From NCBI GenBank assembly GCA_018065895.1, contig JAGHSK010000044.1:1-34021 (forward strand): DNA of 34,021 bases, written 5' to 3'. The position numbers and the translations under genes were made by a program. Below, one piece after another: positions 7,743 through 16,399 of the stretch (positions are counted from its first letter, which is position 1; each line of letters begins with the position of its first letter). A model generated the notes under the pieces. It ran no database searches. It was given only the letters and a program-made list of their open reading frames with translations, and was not told where the DNA came from. This DNA is from Candidatus Cacconaster equi (lineage in GTDB: Bacteria > Bacteroidota > Bacteroidia > Bacteroidales > UBA932).

Positions 7743-9046
7743 CTTCTTCTTAAGAAATTTCCAGTGGTCATTGTTTTCATCACTTTTCTTGTACTGTCAA
7801 ACTGCTTGAGCAGTCTGTTGACCTCAGCTATTGAAGTTCCGCTGCCAGCTGCGATTCTCTTGCGCCGGCTGCCATTTATTATGGATGGATTTTCCTTTTC
7901 GTACGGAGTCATTGAAAGGATAATGGCTTCTATGCTCTTGAATGAAGAATTGTCCATATCCACATCTTTCAAAGCTTTTCCAACGCCAGGAATCATGGAT
8001 GCCAGATCCTTTATGTTACCCATCTTCTTGATCTGCTGAATCTGATTGTAGAAGTCTTCCAGAGAAAACTGATCCTTCGCAATTTTCTTGTGAAGTCTTC
8101 TCGCCTCCTCCTCATCAAACTGCTCCTGAGCCTTCTCAACAAGGGTAACGACGTCACCCATTCCAAGAATTCGGTCGGCAATACGTTTAGGATAGAAGAC
8201 GTCAAGCGCCTCCATCTTCTCTCCCGAACTGATGAATTTGATCGGCTTGTTTACAACCGCCTTGATTGAAAGGGCGGCACCACCCCTGGTGTCACCATCC
8301 ATCTTGGTAAGGACTACTCCATCAAAATCGAGTCTGTCATTGAAAATCCTGGCAGTTTCCACCGCATCCTGACCGGTCATGGCGTCAACGACGAACAAGG
8401 TTTCCGTAGGATTCACAGCCTTGTGGAGGGAGGATATTTCATCCATCAACTGTTCGTCAACCGCAAGACGGCCGGCGGTATCTATTATCACAACGTCATA
8501 ATTCTCTTTCCTGGCGAGGCTTATGGCATTGAGGGCAATCTGCTGAGGGTCCTTGACCCCGTCTTCGCTGTAACACTCAACACTTATCTGGCCGCACAAT
8601 GTCTTGAGCTGTTCGATTGCTGCAGGACGGAATGTATCGCAAGCCGCGACAAGCACCTTCTTTCCCTTCTTTGACTTGAGATTATATGCAAGTTTGCCGC
8701 AGAAAGTTGTCTTACCGGAACCGTTGAGGCCTGCCACGAGCACAATGCCCGGATTTCCCTTGATGTTGATGTCAGATTCTTCACTGCCCATAAGAGCGGC
8801 GAGGGAGTCGTGAACGATCTTCACCATCATCTGTTCCGGACGTACGGCCTTAAGGACATCCTGTCCAAGGGCCTTCTGCTTGACTTCGTCACAGAACGTC
8901 TTGGCTATCTTGTAACTGACATCGGCATCCAGAAGGGCTTTTCGCACATCCTTCATCGTTTCGGAGATGTTCACCTCCGTAATCCTGCCCTGCCCCTTGA
9001 TAAGCTTGAACGAACGTTCAAGCCTGTCTGTCAAACTTTCAAACAT
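7739..9046 (-). CDS. ffh: Signal recognition particle protein Ffh (SRP54)
   Basis: This 435-residue GTPase binds the 4.5S RNA and signal sequences of nascent membrane proteins. The N-domain helices come first, then the G-domain with GLNGSGKTT (P-loop), DTFRPAA, DTAGR and TKMDGDTRGG. The methionine-bearing M-domain follows, ending with the RNA-binding GSRRKRIAAGSG block. Length and motif order are complete. The start ATG is 6 bases after the lysA stop, and the stop overlaps the M14 peptidase start, so it is mid-operon. No 4.5S RNA gene was recognised in the window. Confidence 0.97.
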   Translation of the reverse strand: MFESLTDRLERSFKLIKGQGRITEVNISETMKDVRKALLDADVSYKIAKTFCDEVKQKALGQDVLKAVRPEQMMVKIVHDSLAALMGSEESDINIKGNPGIVLVAGLNGSGKTTFCGKLAYNLKSKKGKKVLVAACDTFRPAAIEQLKTLCGQISVECYSEDGVKDPQQIALNAISLARKENYDVVIIDTAGRLAVDEQLMDEISSLHKAVNPTETLFVVDAMTGQDAVETARIFNDRLDFDGVVLTKMDGDTRGGAALSIKAVVNKPIKFISSGEKMEALDVFYPKRIADRILGMGDVVTLVEKAQEQFDEEEARRLHKKIAKDQFSLEDFYNQIQQIKKMGNIKDLASMIPGVGKALKDVDMDNSSFKSIEAIILSMTPYEKENPSIINGSRRKRIAAGSGTSIAEVNRLLKQFDSTRKVMKTMTTGNFLRRR

Positions 9047-9052
9047 ATCTTA

Positions 9053-10207
9053 TTAAAGCTGATCTGAATATACGGCCTTTGCAAGGTCTCTCTGATTATA
9101 CTTCATTGCCATAACCTGTCCGTAAGCACCAGCGGAATGAATTGCGAAAATATCACCGCGCTGAGCTGTATTGACAAGACGCTTCTGTCCCCAGCAGTCG
9201 CTTGATTCACAAACCGGGCCTACTATGTCATAACGGATCTTGCGTCCGTCTGATGTAAGGTTCTCGATATCGTGATAAGCCTGATAGAGTGCTGGACGGA
9301 TCAGATCGTTCATACCTGCATCAAGAATGGCGAACTTCTTCTCCTTGCCGACCTTCACGTAAAGAACGCGTGTAATTACGTGACCGCACTGTCCAACTAT
9401 GGCGCGACCAGGCTCGAAATGGACCTTCTGACCCGGACGTACGATGAGATTCTTGTTGATTACCTTGAAATAATCTTCGAAATGAGGAACAGGGTCTCCG
9501 TTAGGATCCTGATAGTTGATGCCCAGTCCACCTCCGAGGTTGATGTTGTTGATGGCGATATTGTGGTCGATGAACCATTTCTGAAGTTCCTCCACTCTGC
9601 GGCAGGTTGTTTCAAAAACGCCCATTTCGGTAATCTGGCTTCCAACGTGGAAATGAAGTCCGATCAACTCCACGTTGCTGCACTGTGCGATAAGATCAGT
9701 AACGGCCTGAAATGCCCAAGGGCTGATTCCAAATTTGTTTTCTTTCAAACCGGTGCTGATGTACTTGTGGGTGTGTGCATCGATATCAGGATTGATGCGC
9801 AGTGAAATGCGGGCCTTTACTCCCATCCCCTTCGCAAGATCATTGATAACCTTGATTTCAGGAACACTCTCACAATTGAAACTGAAGATTCCGGCTTTGA
9901 GAGCAGCCTTGATCTCCTTGTCCGACTTGCCGACACCGGCATATACCACCTTCTGTGGATCGAATCCTGACTTGACGGCGAGCTTGACCTCATTGCCGCT
10001 GACACAATCCGCACCAAGCCCGTAGCTCCTGATCATTTCGAGTACACGCGGATCAGCATTTGCCTTGAGTGCATAATGAGCATTGTATCCGTACTTGTCA
10101 ATCTGGGATTTATAAATGTCAAGAGTCTTCTTGAGCAGTTCCATATCATAGAAGTAGAATGGAGTGCTGATTGACTTGAAGGCCTCTATCTGTTGTTTTG
10201 TTATCAT
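9053..10207 (-). CDS. lysA: Diaminopimelate decarboxylase
   Basis: This 384-residue PLP enzyme of fold type III converts meso-diaminopimelate to lysine, the last step of the pathway. The PLP lysine is Lys48 in HYALKAN. The phosphate-binding glycine block GGGLGINY and the active-site cysteine block CESSDCWG, contributed across the dimer interface, are both present, as is the HVGSQ block. Compared with enzymes of about 415-420 residues it is on the short side, but no motif is missing. It lies 11 bases downstream of the symporter gene and 6 bases upstream of ffh, so it is probably co-transcribed. Confidence 0.95.
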   Translation of the reverse strand: MITKQQIEAFKSISTPFYFYDMELLKKTLDIYKSQIDKYGYNAHYALKANADPRVLEMIRSYGLGADCVSGNEVKLAVKSGFDPQKVVYAGVGKSDKEIKAALKAGIFSFNCESVPEIKVINDLAKGMGVKARISLRINPDIDAHTHKYISTGLKENKFGISPWAFQAVTDLIAQCSNVELIGLHFHVGSQITEMGVFETTCRRVEELQKWFIDHNIAINNINLGGGLGINYQDPNGDPVPHFEDYFKVINKNLIVRPGQKVHFEPGRAIVGQCGHVITRVLYVKVGKEKKFAILDAGMNDLIRPALYQAYHDIENLTSDGRKIRYDIVGPVCESSDCWGQKRLVNTAQRGDIFAIHSAGAYGQVMAMKYNQRDLAKAVYSDQL

Positions 10208-10218
10208 TGTATATCTGT

Positions 10219-11730
10219 TTAATTATTTTTCTTTCTGAATAGCCACATTCCGATGTACGTCAGCAATCCGTTGACAATAAGCAGGGTGAATCCCAGGTCA
10301 AATCCCCAGAAGTGCTTGCTGACAAGATTGAAGATGATGCAGAGTACAGGAGCCGCAACTGCTATGTAAGGAACAGCTTTGTCGTTGACCTTCTTCTTGG
10401 AAAGTATTCCGAAAAAGAACATACCGAGCAACGGGCCATAAGTATAGGATGCAAGTTTATATACAAGATTTACAACCGCATCGCTGCTGACAATCTGTAG
10501 TACGACGATGATTACAAGGAATGAGAAAGCAACTCCTGCATGAACCGTTTTGCGTATGCGTTCCTTTTTTGCAGCGTCAATGTCCGAGCGGGTATTGAAA
10601 CCGAGGTAATCGACGCAGAATGACGTGGTAAGAGCCGTCATGGCAGCTCCCGCGCTTGGATATGAAGCGGAAATGAGTCCGATCAGGAAGAAGATTCCAA
10701 CTCCCACTCCCAGATACTGGCTGGCGATAGTTGGGAAAAGTTCATCTGTCTTGCCGAATTCAATGCCTCTGCTTTGAGCATATACACAAAGCAGAGCACC
10801 GAGCAGAACGAAGAAGAAATTCGCCACGACAATGATGATGCTGGTGGTGTACATATTCTTCTGGGCCGCCTTGATATCCTTGCAGGCAAGGTTCTTCTGC
10901 ATCATTGCCTGATCGAGACCTGTCATCGCTATGGTCACGAAGATTCCTGATATGAATTGCTTGATGGCATTGGTTCCATGGCTCCAGTCCCAGTCGAACC
11001 AGCTGGTGAAGGTACTGCCATATCCTACTGCACCGGCATTTTCATTGACTGTGGAACTTACTACGGAGAACATTTGTCCGAAACCCCATCCCATATCCCT
11101 GCAGATGTAGTAAATGGTGAGGCCTACGGCAAGAAGCATGAATGTTGTCTGGAGCACGTCTGTCCAAATGATTGTCTTGACACCACCCTTGTATGTATAG
11201 AGATATAGCAATACGAGGAAGACCGCCGTGATTATCGTGAACACCCCTATTGGAGAAAGTGCATCAACGAAGTTCTTAGGCATGAAAGCGAAGAATACCA
11301 CAATCACGACAAAGACTCTCACTGCAGCGCCAAGAAGGCGTGACACCATGAATACGGTTGTTCCGGTCTTGTGCGACCTGGTCCCGAACCTCTCGCCGAG
11401 ATATGTGTAGATTGAGGTGAGGTTCATCCTGTAGTAAAGAGGAAGAAGTATCTTCGCAATGACTATGTAACCACCCACGAATCCGAGAACCAGAGGCATA
11501 TAGAAAAAGTTCTGCACCCATACGTTGCCAGGTACCGAGATGAATGTGACGCCTGAAATGGAAGCGCCTATCATTCCATACGCTACTACCGGCCAAGGTG
11601 CCTTCTTGTCACCGGAAAAGAAAGAGTTCGATCCTGCCTTTCTGGCAGTAAGCCAGGAAATGAAGAACAGGAGTGCGGTATATGCCACAAATGCAGCCAA
11701 AAACCATACGAAAGGAAATTCGTGTCCCAT
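10219..11730 (-). CDS. Sodium:solute symporter (SSS family), candidate amino-sugar importer
   Basis: This 503-residue inner-membrane protein has about 13 hydrophobic segments. It carries SSS features such as the SGVTFISVPG stretch after TM2, the YLGERFG block, and GLDQAMMQKNLAC. Members use the sodium gradient to import sugars, amino acids or sialic acids. The frame could start at a TTG (11739) overlapping the recR stop. I prefer the ATG at 11730, 5 bases after that stop, because it begins a normal extracellular N terminus. Being downstream of a kinase and murQ suggests it imports N-acetylmuramic acid or a related sugar. From memory, a MurT-MurK-MurQ cluster for MurNAc use is described in Tannerella; whether this protein is homologous to MurT needs alignment. 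Confidence 0.85.
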   Translation of the reverse strand: MGHEFPFVWFLAAFVAYTALLFFISWLTARKAGSNSFFSGDKKAPWPVVAYGMIGASISGVTFISVPGNVWVQNFFYMPLVLGFVGGYIVIAKILLPLYYRMNLTSIYTYLGERFGTRSHKTGTTVFMVSRLLGAAVRVFVVIVVFFAFMPKNFVDALSPIGVFTIITAVFLVLLYLYTYKGGVKTIIWTDVLQTTFMLLAVGLTIYYICRDMGWGFGQMFSVVSSTVNENAGAVGYGSTFTSWFDWDWSHGTNAIKQFISGIFVTIAMTGLDQAMMQKNLACKDIKAAQKNMYTTSIIIVVANFFFVLLGALLCVYAQSRGIEFGKTDELFPTIASQYLGVGVGIFFLIGLISASYPSAGAAMTALTTSFCVDYLGFNTRSDIDAAKKERIRKTVHAGVAFSFLVIIVVLQIVSSDAVVNLVYKLASYTYGPLLGMFFFGILSKKKVNDKAVPYIAVAAPVLCIIFNLVSKHFWGFDLGFTLLIVNGLLTYIGMWLFRKKNN

Positions 11731-11735
11731 ATAAT

Positions 11736-12350
11736 TCAAGGTTTAAATACTTGTCTGTTTGCAATGGAGCGACCAAGTGTCAACTCATCGGTATATTCCA
11801 GATCATCCCCGAAACCAACACCGCGCGCTATCGTGGTTATGGTAACCGGGAAGCCTGAAATCTGTCTGTATATGTAGAAGGAGGTCGTTTCCCCCTCCAT
11901 ACTCGTACTCAAGGCAAGAATCACTTCGCGAAGCTCATTCTGTTCAAGTCGACGAACGAGTTCTCCGATATGGATGTCATCCGGGCCTATCCCGTCAATC
12001 GGAGATATGATGCCGCCGAGAATGTGATACATCCCGTGATACTGTCCGGTGTTTTCAATGCTCAACACATCTCTCAGGCTCTCCACCACACACACCACTG
12101 AATGGTCACGCTTGCCGTCACTGCATATCGGACATACGTCATCGTCCGATATCATATTGCACACAGGGCAGAAATGCGCTTTCTCCCTGAGATCTTTCAT
12201 TGATGAGGCGAACTGCCCGACATTTTCCCGAGGCAGGTCCAGAATATGGAGTGCCAGCCTCAAGGCCGTTTTCCGGCCTATACCGGGGAGAGATGCGAAC
12301 TGATTTACGGCATCCTCCAAGAGATATGACGAGTAGTTGCGGTTGAACAT
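11736..12350 (-). CDS. recR: Recombination mediator RecR
   Basis: This 204-residue DNA-repair protein works with RecF/RecO to load RecA on gaps. The helix-hairpin-helix SLPGIGRKTALRLA comes first, followed by the four-cysteine zinc finger CPVC and CPIC, and then the Toprim domain starting at VVCVVESLRDVLSIE. A YTDELTL block lies near the C terminus. The length is typical. The ATG follows the murQ stop with no gap. Finding recR between murQ and a sugar symporter is probably an accident of operon packing rather than a functional link. Confidence 0.97.
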   Translation of the reverse strand: MFNRNYSSYLLEDAVNQFASLPGIGRKTALRLALHILDLPRENVGQFASSMKDLREKAHFCPVCNMISDDDVCPICSDGKRDHSVVCVVESLRDVLSIENTGQYHGMYHILGGIISPIDGIGPDDIHIGELVRRLEQNELREVILALSTSMEGETTSFYIYRQISGFPVTITTIARGVGFGDDLEYTDELTLGRSIANRQVFKP

Positions 12351-13163
12351 CTATTTTCCGGCAAGATATGCGTCAACCCCTTTGCGGACTGAACCATGCT
12401 TCAGCAGCAGGGCCTTGGCCTGTTCATAGTCCGTTATTCCTGCCTCATCCATTATCATCTTTGTTCCACGATCGACCAGCTTTGCGTTTGTCAACTGCAT
12501 ATCGACCATCTTGTTGCCCTTGACGTGGCCCATGCGTATCATGACAGATGTGGATATCATATTAAGGATGAGTTTCTGCGCCGTACCGGATTTCATTCTG
12601 GTACTTCCGGTTACGAATTCAGGGCCGACCACGGCAACGATAGGGATCTCAGCTGCAGCCGCCACCGGTGCGTCCGGATTGCAGGTGATGCAACCGGTAA
12701 GAAGTCCCTCCCTGCGTGCTCTCTCAAGAACACCGACAACATATGGTGTGCTTCCCGAAGCGGCAATGCCCACAACAGTATCGTTCCTGGTAATGCCATA
12801 CGGCTTCAAATCTTCCCAAGCCTGATCACGGTCATCCTCTGCACCCTCCGCAGCCTTTCTTATTGCACTGTCGCCTCCAGCCATGATTCCGACGAAAAGA
12901 TCATATGGCGCACCGTATGTCGGAGGTATCTCCGAAGCATCCAGAATACCTAATCTGCCGCTTGTACCAGCGCCCAGATAAAAAACCCTGCCTCCCTTGT
13001 GCATCCTTTCAACAATACCCTCAACGAGTTTCTCTATCTGAGGTATCGCTTTTTCCACTGCATCAGGCACATTTCTATCTTCTCTGTTCATACCCTCGAG
13101 CAGTTCGCGGGTTGACATCTTGTCGAGATTCGAATAATTCGAAGACTGTTCAGTGATTCTCAT
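12351..13163 (-). CDS. murQ: N-acetylmuramic acid 6-phosphate etherase
   Basis: This 270-residue SIS-domain lyase cleaves the lactyl ether of MurNAc-6-phosphate to give GlcNAc-6-phosphate and lactate in peptidoglycan recycling. The family signatures are clear: FYLGAGTSGRLGILDASE for the sugar-phosphate site and EFVTGSTRMKSGTAQK for the second conserved block. The C-terminal helices are slightly shorter than in 298-residue homologues. The ATG overlaps the kinase stop (TAATG), which suggests coupled translation: the kinase would make the substrate and this enzyme would consume it. Confidence 0.97.
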   Translation of the reverse strand: MRITEQSSNYSNLDKMSTRELLEGMNREDRNVPDAVEKAIPQIEKLVEGIVERMHKGGRVFYLGAGTSGRLGILDASEIPPTYGAPYDLFVGIMAGGDSAIRKAAEGAEDDRDQAWEDLKPYGITRNDTVVGIAASGSTPYVVGVLERARREGLLTGCITCNPDAPVAAAAEIPIVAVVGPEFVTGSTRMKSGTAQKLILNMISTSVMIRMGHVKGNKMVDMQLTNAKLVDRGTKMIMDEAGITDYEQAKALLLKHGSVRKGVDAYLAGK

Positions 13164-14002
13164 TACTTTACATTTTTATGGTAATCAACAAGACCATCAA
13201 TAGGGCCTTTGAGGACGATGCCCATACGCATTCCGGCGGCATTCACGGCTTTCTCAAGAATATCCTTGTAATAGAATGCTATCGAGCCGACGAAATTGAC
13301 AGGATACTTCTTATAATCATAATGAACGATATTCCTTCTGAGGAACTCCTCAAAACTGCTCTTCAGCAGATTGGCCATATGCGGGTGATTCTTGAATTCG
13401 TTTATGAAAGGTGAGAAGGAGGCGAGGAAGCGGCTAGGCAGCTGCTCGCGGTAAACCTTCTGGACGATTCCCATATAATCGAGGTTGTACCTCTTCACGA
13501 ATTCCTTTTCAATCGCATCAGGAAGAAGACCTTTTATGAAATCAGAGATAAGTCGCTTGCCGAGATAGGCACCGCTTGCCTCATCACCGAGAATGAACCC
13601 GCCTGCCTTTACATTCTTCTCAATGCCTTCTCCGTCATAAAAACAGCTGTTGGAACCGGTGCCAAGGATGCAGGCAATGCCCGGCTTATGACCGCACAAT
13701 GCCCTGGCGGCTGCCAGAACATCAGAAACGGCCTCACATGTCGAGCCGGGGAAAACTTTGGCAAAACACCTTTCAAGCTTTGCTGACGGCTCCCCACCTA
13801 CAACACCGGCGCCATAGAAAAATACCTTGTCAACCTTATTGCCGATGACAGGCACCAGTTTGTCTGTCAATATTTTCTCAATGTCAGCATCATCCATGAA
13901 TACAGGATTGATACCCTCAGTCTCTATCTCTTTTACTGAACCATCGTTCAGAATCGCTCTCCAAGCCACCTTGGTTGAGCCGCTGTCTGCTATTAGTTGC
14001 AT
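13163..14002 (-). CDS. Amino-sugar kinase of the BadF/BadG ATPase family (GlcNAc/MurNAc kinase candidate)
   Basis: This 279-residue ASKHA-fold kinase has the phosphate-1 loop ADSGSTKVAW at the N terminus, the second ATP-binding block CILGTGSNSCFYDG, and GGFILGDEASGAYLG, which is typical of N-acetylglucosamine kinases. Being first in a unit with murQ makes phosphorylation of MurNAc, GlcNAc or both to the 6-phosphate the likely reaction, as in MurK-type enzymes; the specificity is an inference from context. The start ATG lies about 33 bases downstream of a predicted start site for the TATATTTG element at 14042-14049. Confidence 0.85.
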   Translation of the reverse strand: MQLIADSGSTKVAWRAILNDGSVKEIETEGINPVFMDDADIEKILTDKLVPVIGNKVDKVFFYGAGVVGGEPSAKLERCFAKVFPGSTCEAVSDVLAAARALCGHKPGIACILGTGSNSCFYDGEGIEKNVKAGGFILGDEASGAYLGKRLISDFIKGLLPDAIEKEFVKRYNLDYMGIVQKVYREQLPSRFLASFSPFINEFKNHPHMANLLKSSFEEFLRRNIVHYDYKKYPVNFVGSIAFYYKDILEKAVNAAGMRMGIVLKGPIDGLVDYHKNVK

Positions 14003-14041
14003 ATCGTGAATTTTTACGTTTTATCCTGCTTTAGATTCTTA

Positions 14042-14049
14042 CAAATATA
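14042..14049 (-). promoter_or_regulatory. -7 element for the kinase-murQ operon
   Basis: The minus strand reads TATATTTG, an exact match. No TTG lies at 19-21 bases, and the upstream half would fall in the end of the glutamine cyclotransferase gene. It is the only recognisable promoter before the run of genes from 14002 down to 6168. Confidence 0.55.
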
Positions 14050-14053
14050 CTGA

Positions 14054-14818
14054 TTATTTCTCTATAAGGGAAACCCGAAACATTCTTGGCCAAAATTTTC
14101 CGGTCAGATAAATATGACCGTTTTTTGAATCATAGGCAATGCCGTTGAGAACGTCAGTGCTGCGGCTGTAGAGATTCTTTGGCAAAAGACCCGTGCAATT
14201 GATGACTCCGGTCACATTCCCCGTTTTCGGGTCAATGCGGAGAATCAGGTCGCTGGTATATACATTCGCCCAGATCTCGCCCTTGATATACTCGAGCTCA
14301 TTGAGGTACATCACTTTTTTACCCCGGAGGGTCACCTCGATGCTCTTCTCCACCACGAAAGTTTCCGGATTCCTGAAAGTGATCTTAGAAGAACCGTCAC
14401 TCATTATGAGACTCTTGCCATCAGTGGTAAGACCCCATCCCTCCCCCGTGTACAAAGCCTTTCCAAGCTGTTTCAGGGTATTGATGTCATATACGAAACA
14501 AGTACCTTCCTGCCAGGTCAAAATATAAAGTCTGTCATTGAGGACACAAGATCCCTCGACAAAGAATCTTTTATCAAAATTCAATCTCTGGAGAACTCTT
14601 CCGCTCTTCAGATCGACTTTTCGGAAGCTGGATTCACCGTATTGCCCTGCAGACTCATACAGCTGTCCTTTATTGAAAAAAAGTCCCTGGGTATATGAAC
14701 CTGCATCATGCGGGAGTGTCTCCTCGACCTTGACGCCATAAGTTTTCACATCCTTGTTCTGGCCACTGCAGGAGACGCCTGAGATAAGAGTCAGTAGTAT
14801 GATTATCAGGAGAGCCAT
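14054..14818 (-). CDS. Glutaminyl-peptide cyclotransferase (beta-propeller type), lipoprotein
   Basis: This 254-residue protein matches the glutamine cyclotransferase propeller family, which forms N-terminal pyroglutamate on exported proteins. A hydrophobic leader ends at Cys17 in GVSC, an imperfect lipobox, so membrane tethering is likely. Signature stretches are SYTQGLFF, YESAGQYGESS, TWQEGTCFVYD, GEGWGLTTDG, LNELEYIKGEIWANVY and LNGIAYD, one per blade. In Bacteroidota, signal peptidase I often leaves a Gln at +1, and several exported proteins in this window do so (...AQ, ...GQ), which gives the enzyme substrates. The ATG overlaps the DUF1846 stop (TGATG). Confidence 0.92.
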   Translation of the reverse strand: MALLIIILLTLISGVSCSGQNKDVKTYGVKVEETLPHDAGSYTQGLFFNKGQLYESAGQYGESSFRKVDLKSGRVLQRLNFDKRFFVEGSCVLNDRLYILTWQEGTCFVYDINTLKQLGKALYTGEGWGLTTDGKSLIMSDGSSKITFRNPETFVVEKSIEVTLRGKKVMYLNELEYIKGEIWANVYTSDLILRIDPKTGNVTGVINCTGLLPKNLYSRSTDVLNGIAYDSKNGHIYLTGKFWPRMFRVSLIEK

Positions 14819-16281
14819 CAGTTCTTCTTGACTGGTTCACAAGTCAGGCCAACACCGAGCTTCTTGAATATCTTTCTGTCGACTTCACTCAGCATAACTG
14901 TCGTATGCACCTGGCATCCGTCAAGTTCTGGCAGCTTTGCAAGCGCATTAAGACAATTTGGATCGGTGGGACTCAGCATTGAGATAGCCACAAGCACCTC
15001 GTCGGTGTGAAGACGTGGATTATGTCCGTGAAGATATGAAACCTTGGTTTTCTGGATAGGCTCTATCATCTTCTCAGGAATGAGTTTCACCTCATGTGAA
15101 ATTCCGGCCAGATATTTTGTAGCATTGAGGATAAGTGCCGCACTAGGTCCCAGAAGCGAACTCTGTTCTGCGGTAATTATCGTACCGTCGGGAAGTTCTA
15201 TTGCGGCGGAAGCGACCCCCGAGGCATCTCGGCGCTGCTTCGCGGCAACAGTGGTACGACGGAAATCAGTGGTGATTTTCGCACGCTGCATAAGCAGCGA
15301 AATCTTGTTGACCTCATTGTCGTTGCACTTTCCTTCGGCGAGATTGTTCAGGGCTGTGTAATATCTCCTGATAATCTCGTTCAATGCGGCCTGAACGCAT
15401 ACCTCTTCGTCACAAATGCAGGATCCTATCATATTCACACCCATATCGGTAGGCGACTTGTACGGGCTTACGCCATAGATTCCCTCGAAGATGGCCTGCA
15501 ATACAGGGAATGTATCGATATCGCGATTATAGTTGACAGCCATCTTACCATACGCCTCAAGGTGGAACGGGTCAATCATGTTCACGTCATTGAGGTCGGC
15601 CGTAGCCGCTTCGTATGCAAGTTGTATAGGATGTTTGAGTGGAAGATCCCAGATAGGGAATGTCTCGAACTTGGCATACCCCGCTCTGATGCCACGTTTG
15701 CTGTCCTGATAGAGCTGGCTCAGGCAGACTGCCAGTTTTCCGCTGCCGGGACCCGGAGCAGTGACCACCACGAGCGGACGATTCGTTTCAACATAATCAT
15801 TCTTGCCGAAACCTTCATCAGAATCTATCAATGTCACATTGGCAGGATATCCTTCGATCGTGTAATGGTAGTATGTCTTGATGCCGAGCCTCTCAAGCCT
15901 CTCGCGATATGACATGGCACTCGCCTGCCCGTTGAAATGCGTTATCACGACAGCACTGACCATCAATCCCCTCTTCATGAACTCCTCGCGCAAACGCAGA
16001 ACGTCCACGTCGTAGGTAATTCCCAGGTCATTCCTCACCTTGTTTTTCTCAATGTCAACGGCGGATATGACAATTATTATCTCAGCATACTCGCTGAGTT
16101 GCATGAGCATCTCCAATTTACTGTCGGGCTGGAACCCCGGAAGAACGCGGCTGGCATGATGATCGTCGAACAACTTACCGCCGAATTCCATATACAGTTT
16201 GTCCCCGAACTGAGCTATTCGCTCTTTAATGTGTTCAGACTGTATTTTGAGGTATTTGGCGTTATCGAAGCCGATTTTCAT
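14818..16281 (-). CDS. DUF1846 family protein
   Basis: This 487-residue soluble protein with no signal peptide matches the DUF1846 family in its conserved stretches, for example MKIGFDNAKYLKIQSEHI, GGKLFDDHHASRVLPGF, VVVTAPGPGSGKLAVCLSQ and LHGHNPRLHTDEVLVAISML. The glycine-rich PGPGSGK suggests phosphate or nucleotide binding, but the family function is not established to my knowledge. The frame is open further upstream to 16302, but that would run into the tRNA; the ATG at 16281 gives the family N terminus. It is 15 bases downstream of tRNA-Thr and has no promoter of its own, so it is probably read from the tRNA promoter together with the cyclotransferase. Confidence 0.88.
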   Translation of the reverse strand: MKIGFDNAKYLKIQSEHIKERIAQFGDKLYMEFGGKLFDDHHASRVLPGFQPDSKLEMLMQLSEYAEIIIVISAVDIEKNKVRNDLGITYDVDVLRLREEFMKRGLMVSAVVITHFNGQASAMSYRERLERLGIKTYYHYTIEGYPANVTLIDSDEGFGKNDYVETNRPLVVVTAPGPGSGKLAVCLSQLYQDSKRGIRAGYAKFETFPIWDLPLKHPIQLAYEAATADLNDVNMIDPFHLEAYGKMAVNYNRDIDTFPVLQAIFEGIYGVSPYKSPTDMGVNMIGSCICDEEVCVQAALNEIIRRYYTALNNLAEGKCNDNEVNKISLLMQRAKITTDFRRTTVAAKQRRDASGVASAAIELPDGTIITAEQSSLLGPSAALILNATKYLAGISHEVKLIPEKMIEPIQKTKVSYLHGHNPRLHTDEVLVAISMLSPTDPNCLNALAKLPELDGCQVHTTVMLSEVDRKIFKKLGVGLTCEPVKKN

Positions 16282-16296
16282 GGTATAAGAAATTTG

Positions 16297-16369
16297 AGCC
16301 ACCTATCAGATTCGAACTGACGACCTGCTCTTTACGAGGGAGCTGCTCTACCGGCTGAGCTAAAGTGGC
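16297..16369 (-). tRNA. tRNA-Thr (anticodon CGU)
   Basis: A 73-base cloverleaf can be drawn: acceptor GCCACTT with AGGTGGC, one G-U pair and discriminator U; D-arm GCTC/GAGC; anticodon loop CTCGTAA giving CGU for ACG codons; T-arm GTCAG/CTGAT with TTCGAAT. CCA is not encoded. The last pair of the anticodon stem (31-39) is C-A rather than Watson-Crick, which is unusual but tolerable. It has its own TATATTTG element 11 bases upstream. Confidence 0.93.
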
Positions 16370-16380
16370 CTTTGCGTGTG

Positions 16381-16388
16381 CAAATATA
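16381..16388 (-). promoter_or_regulatory. -7 element for tRNA-Thr
   Basis: The minus strand reads TATATTTG, an exact match, with the tRNA 5' end 11 bases further on. The -33 region falls in the 3' end of the DUF1460 gene and contains no clear TTG. Confidence 0.6.
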
Positions 16389-16399
16389 GGAAAAAATCC

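Noticed and set aside
9272-9805. A 177-codon plus-strand frame opposite lysA
   Set aside because: It is antisense to conserved lysA motifs, with no promoter, family match or signal features.
12396-12953. A 185-codon plus-strand frame opposite murQ
   Set aside because: Its composition (many Cys, His, Arg) and full overlap with murQ mark it as a shadow.
16282-16302. Upstream extension of DUF1846 to a GTG at 16302
   Set aside because: It would overlap the 3' end of tRNA-Thr, and the family N terminus starts at the ATG at 16281.
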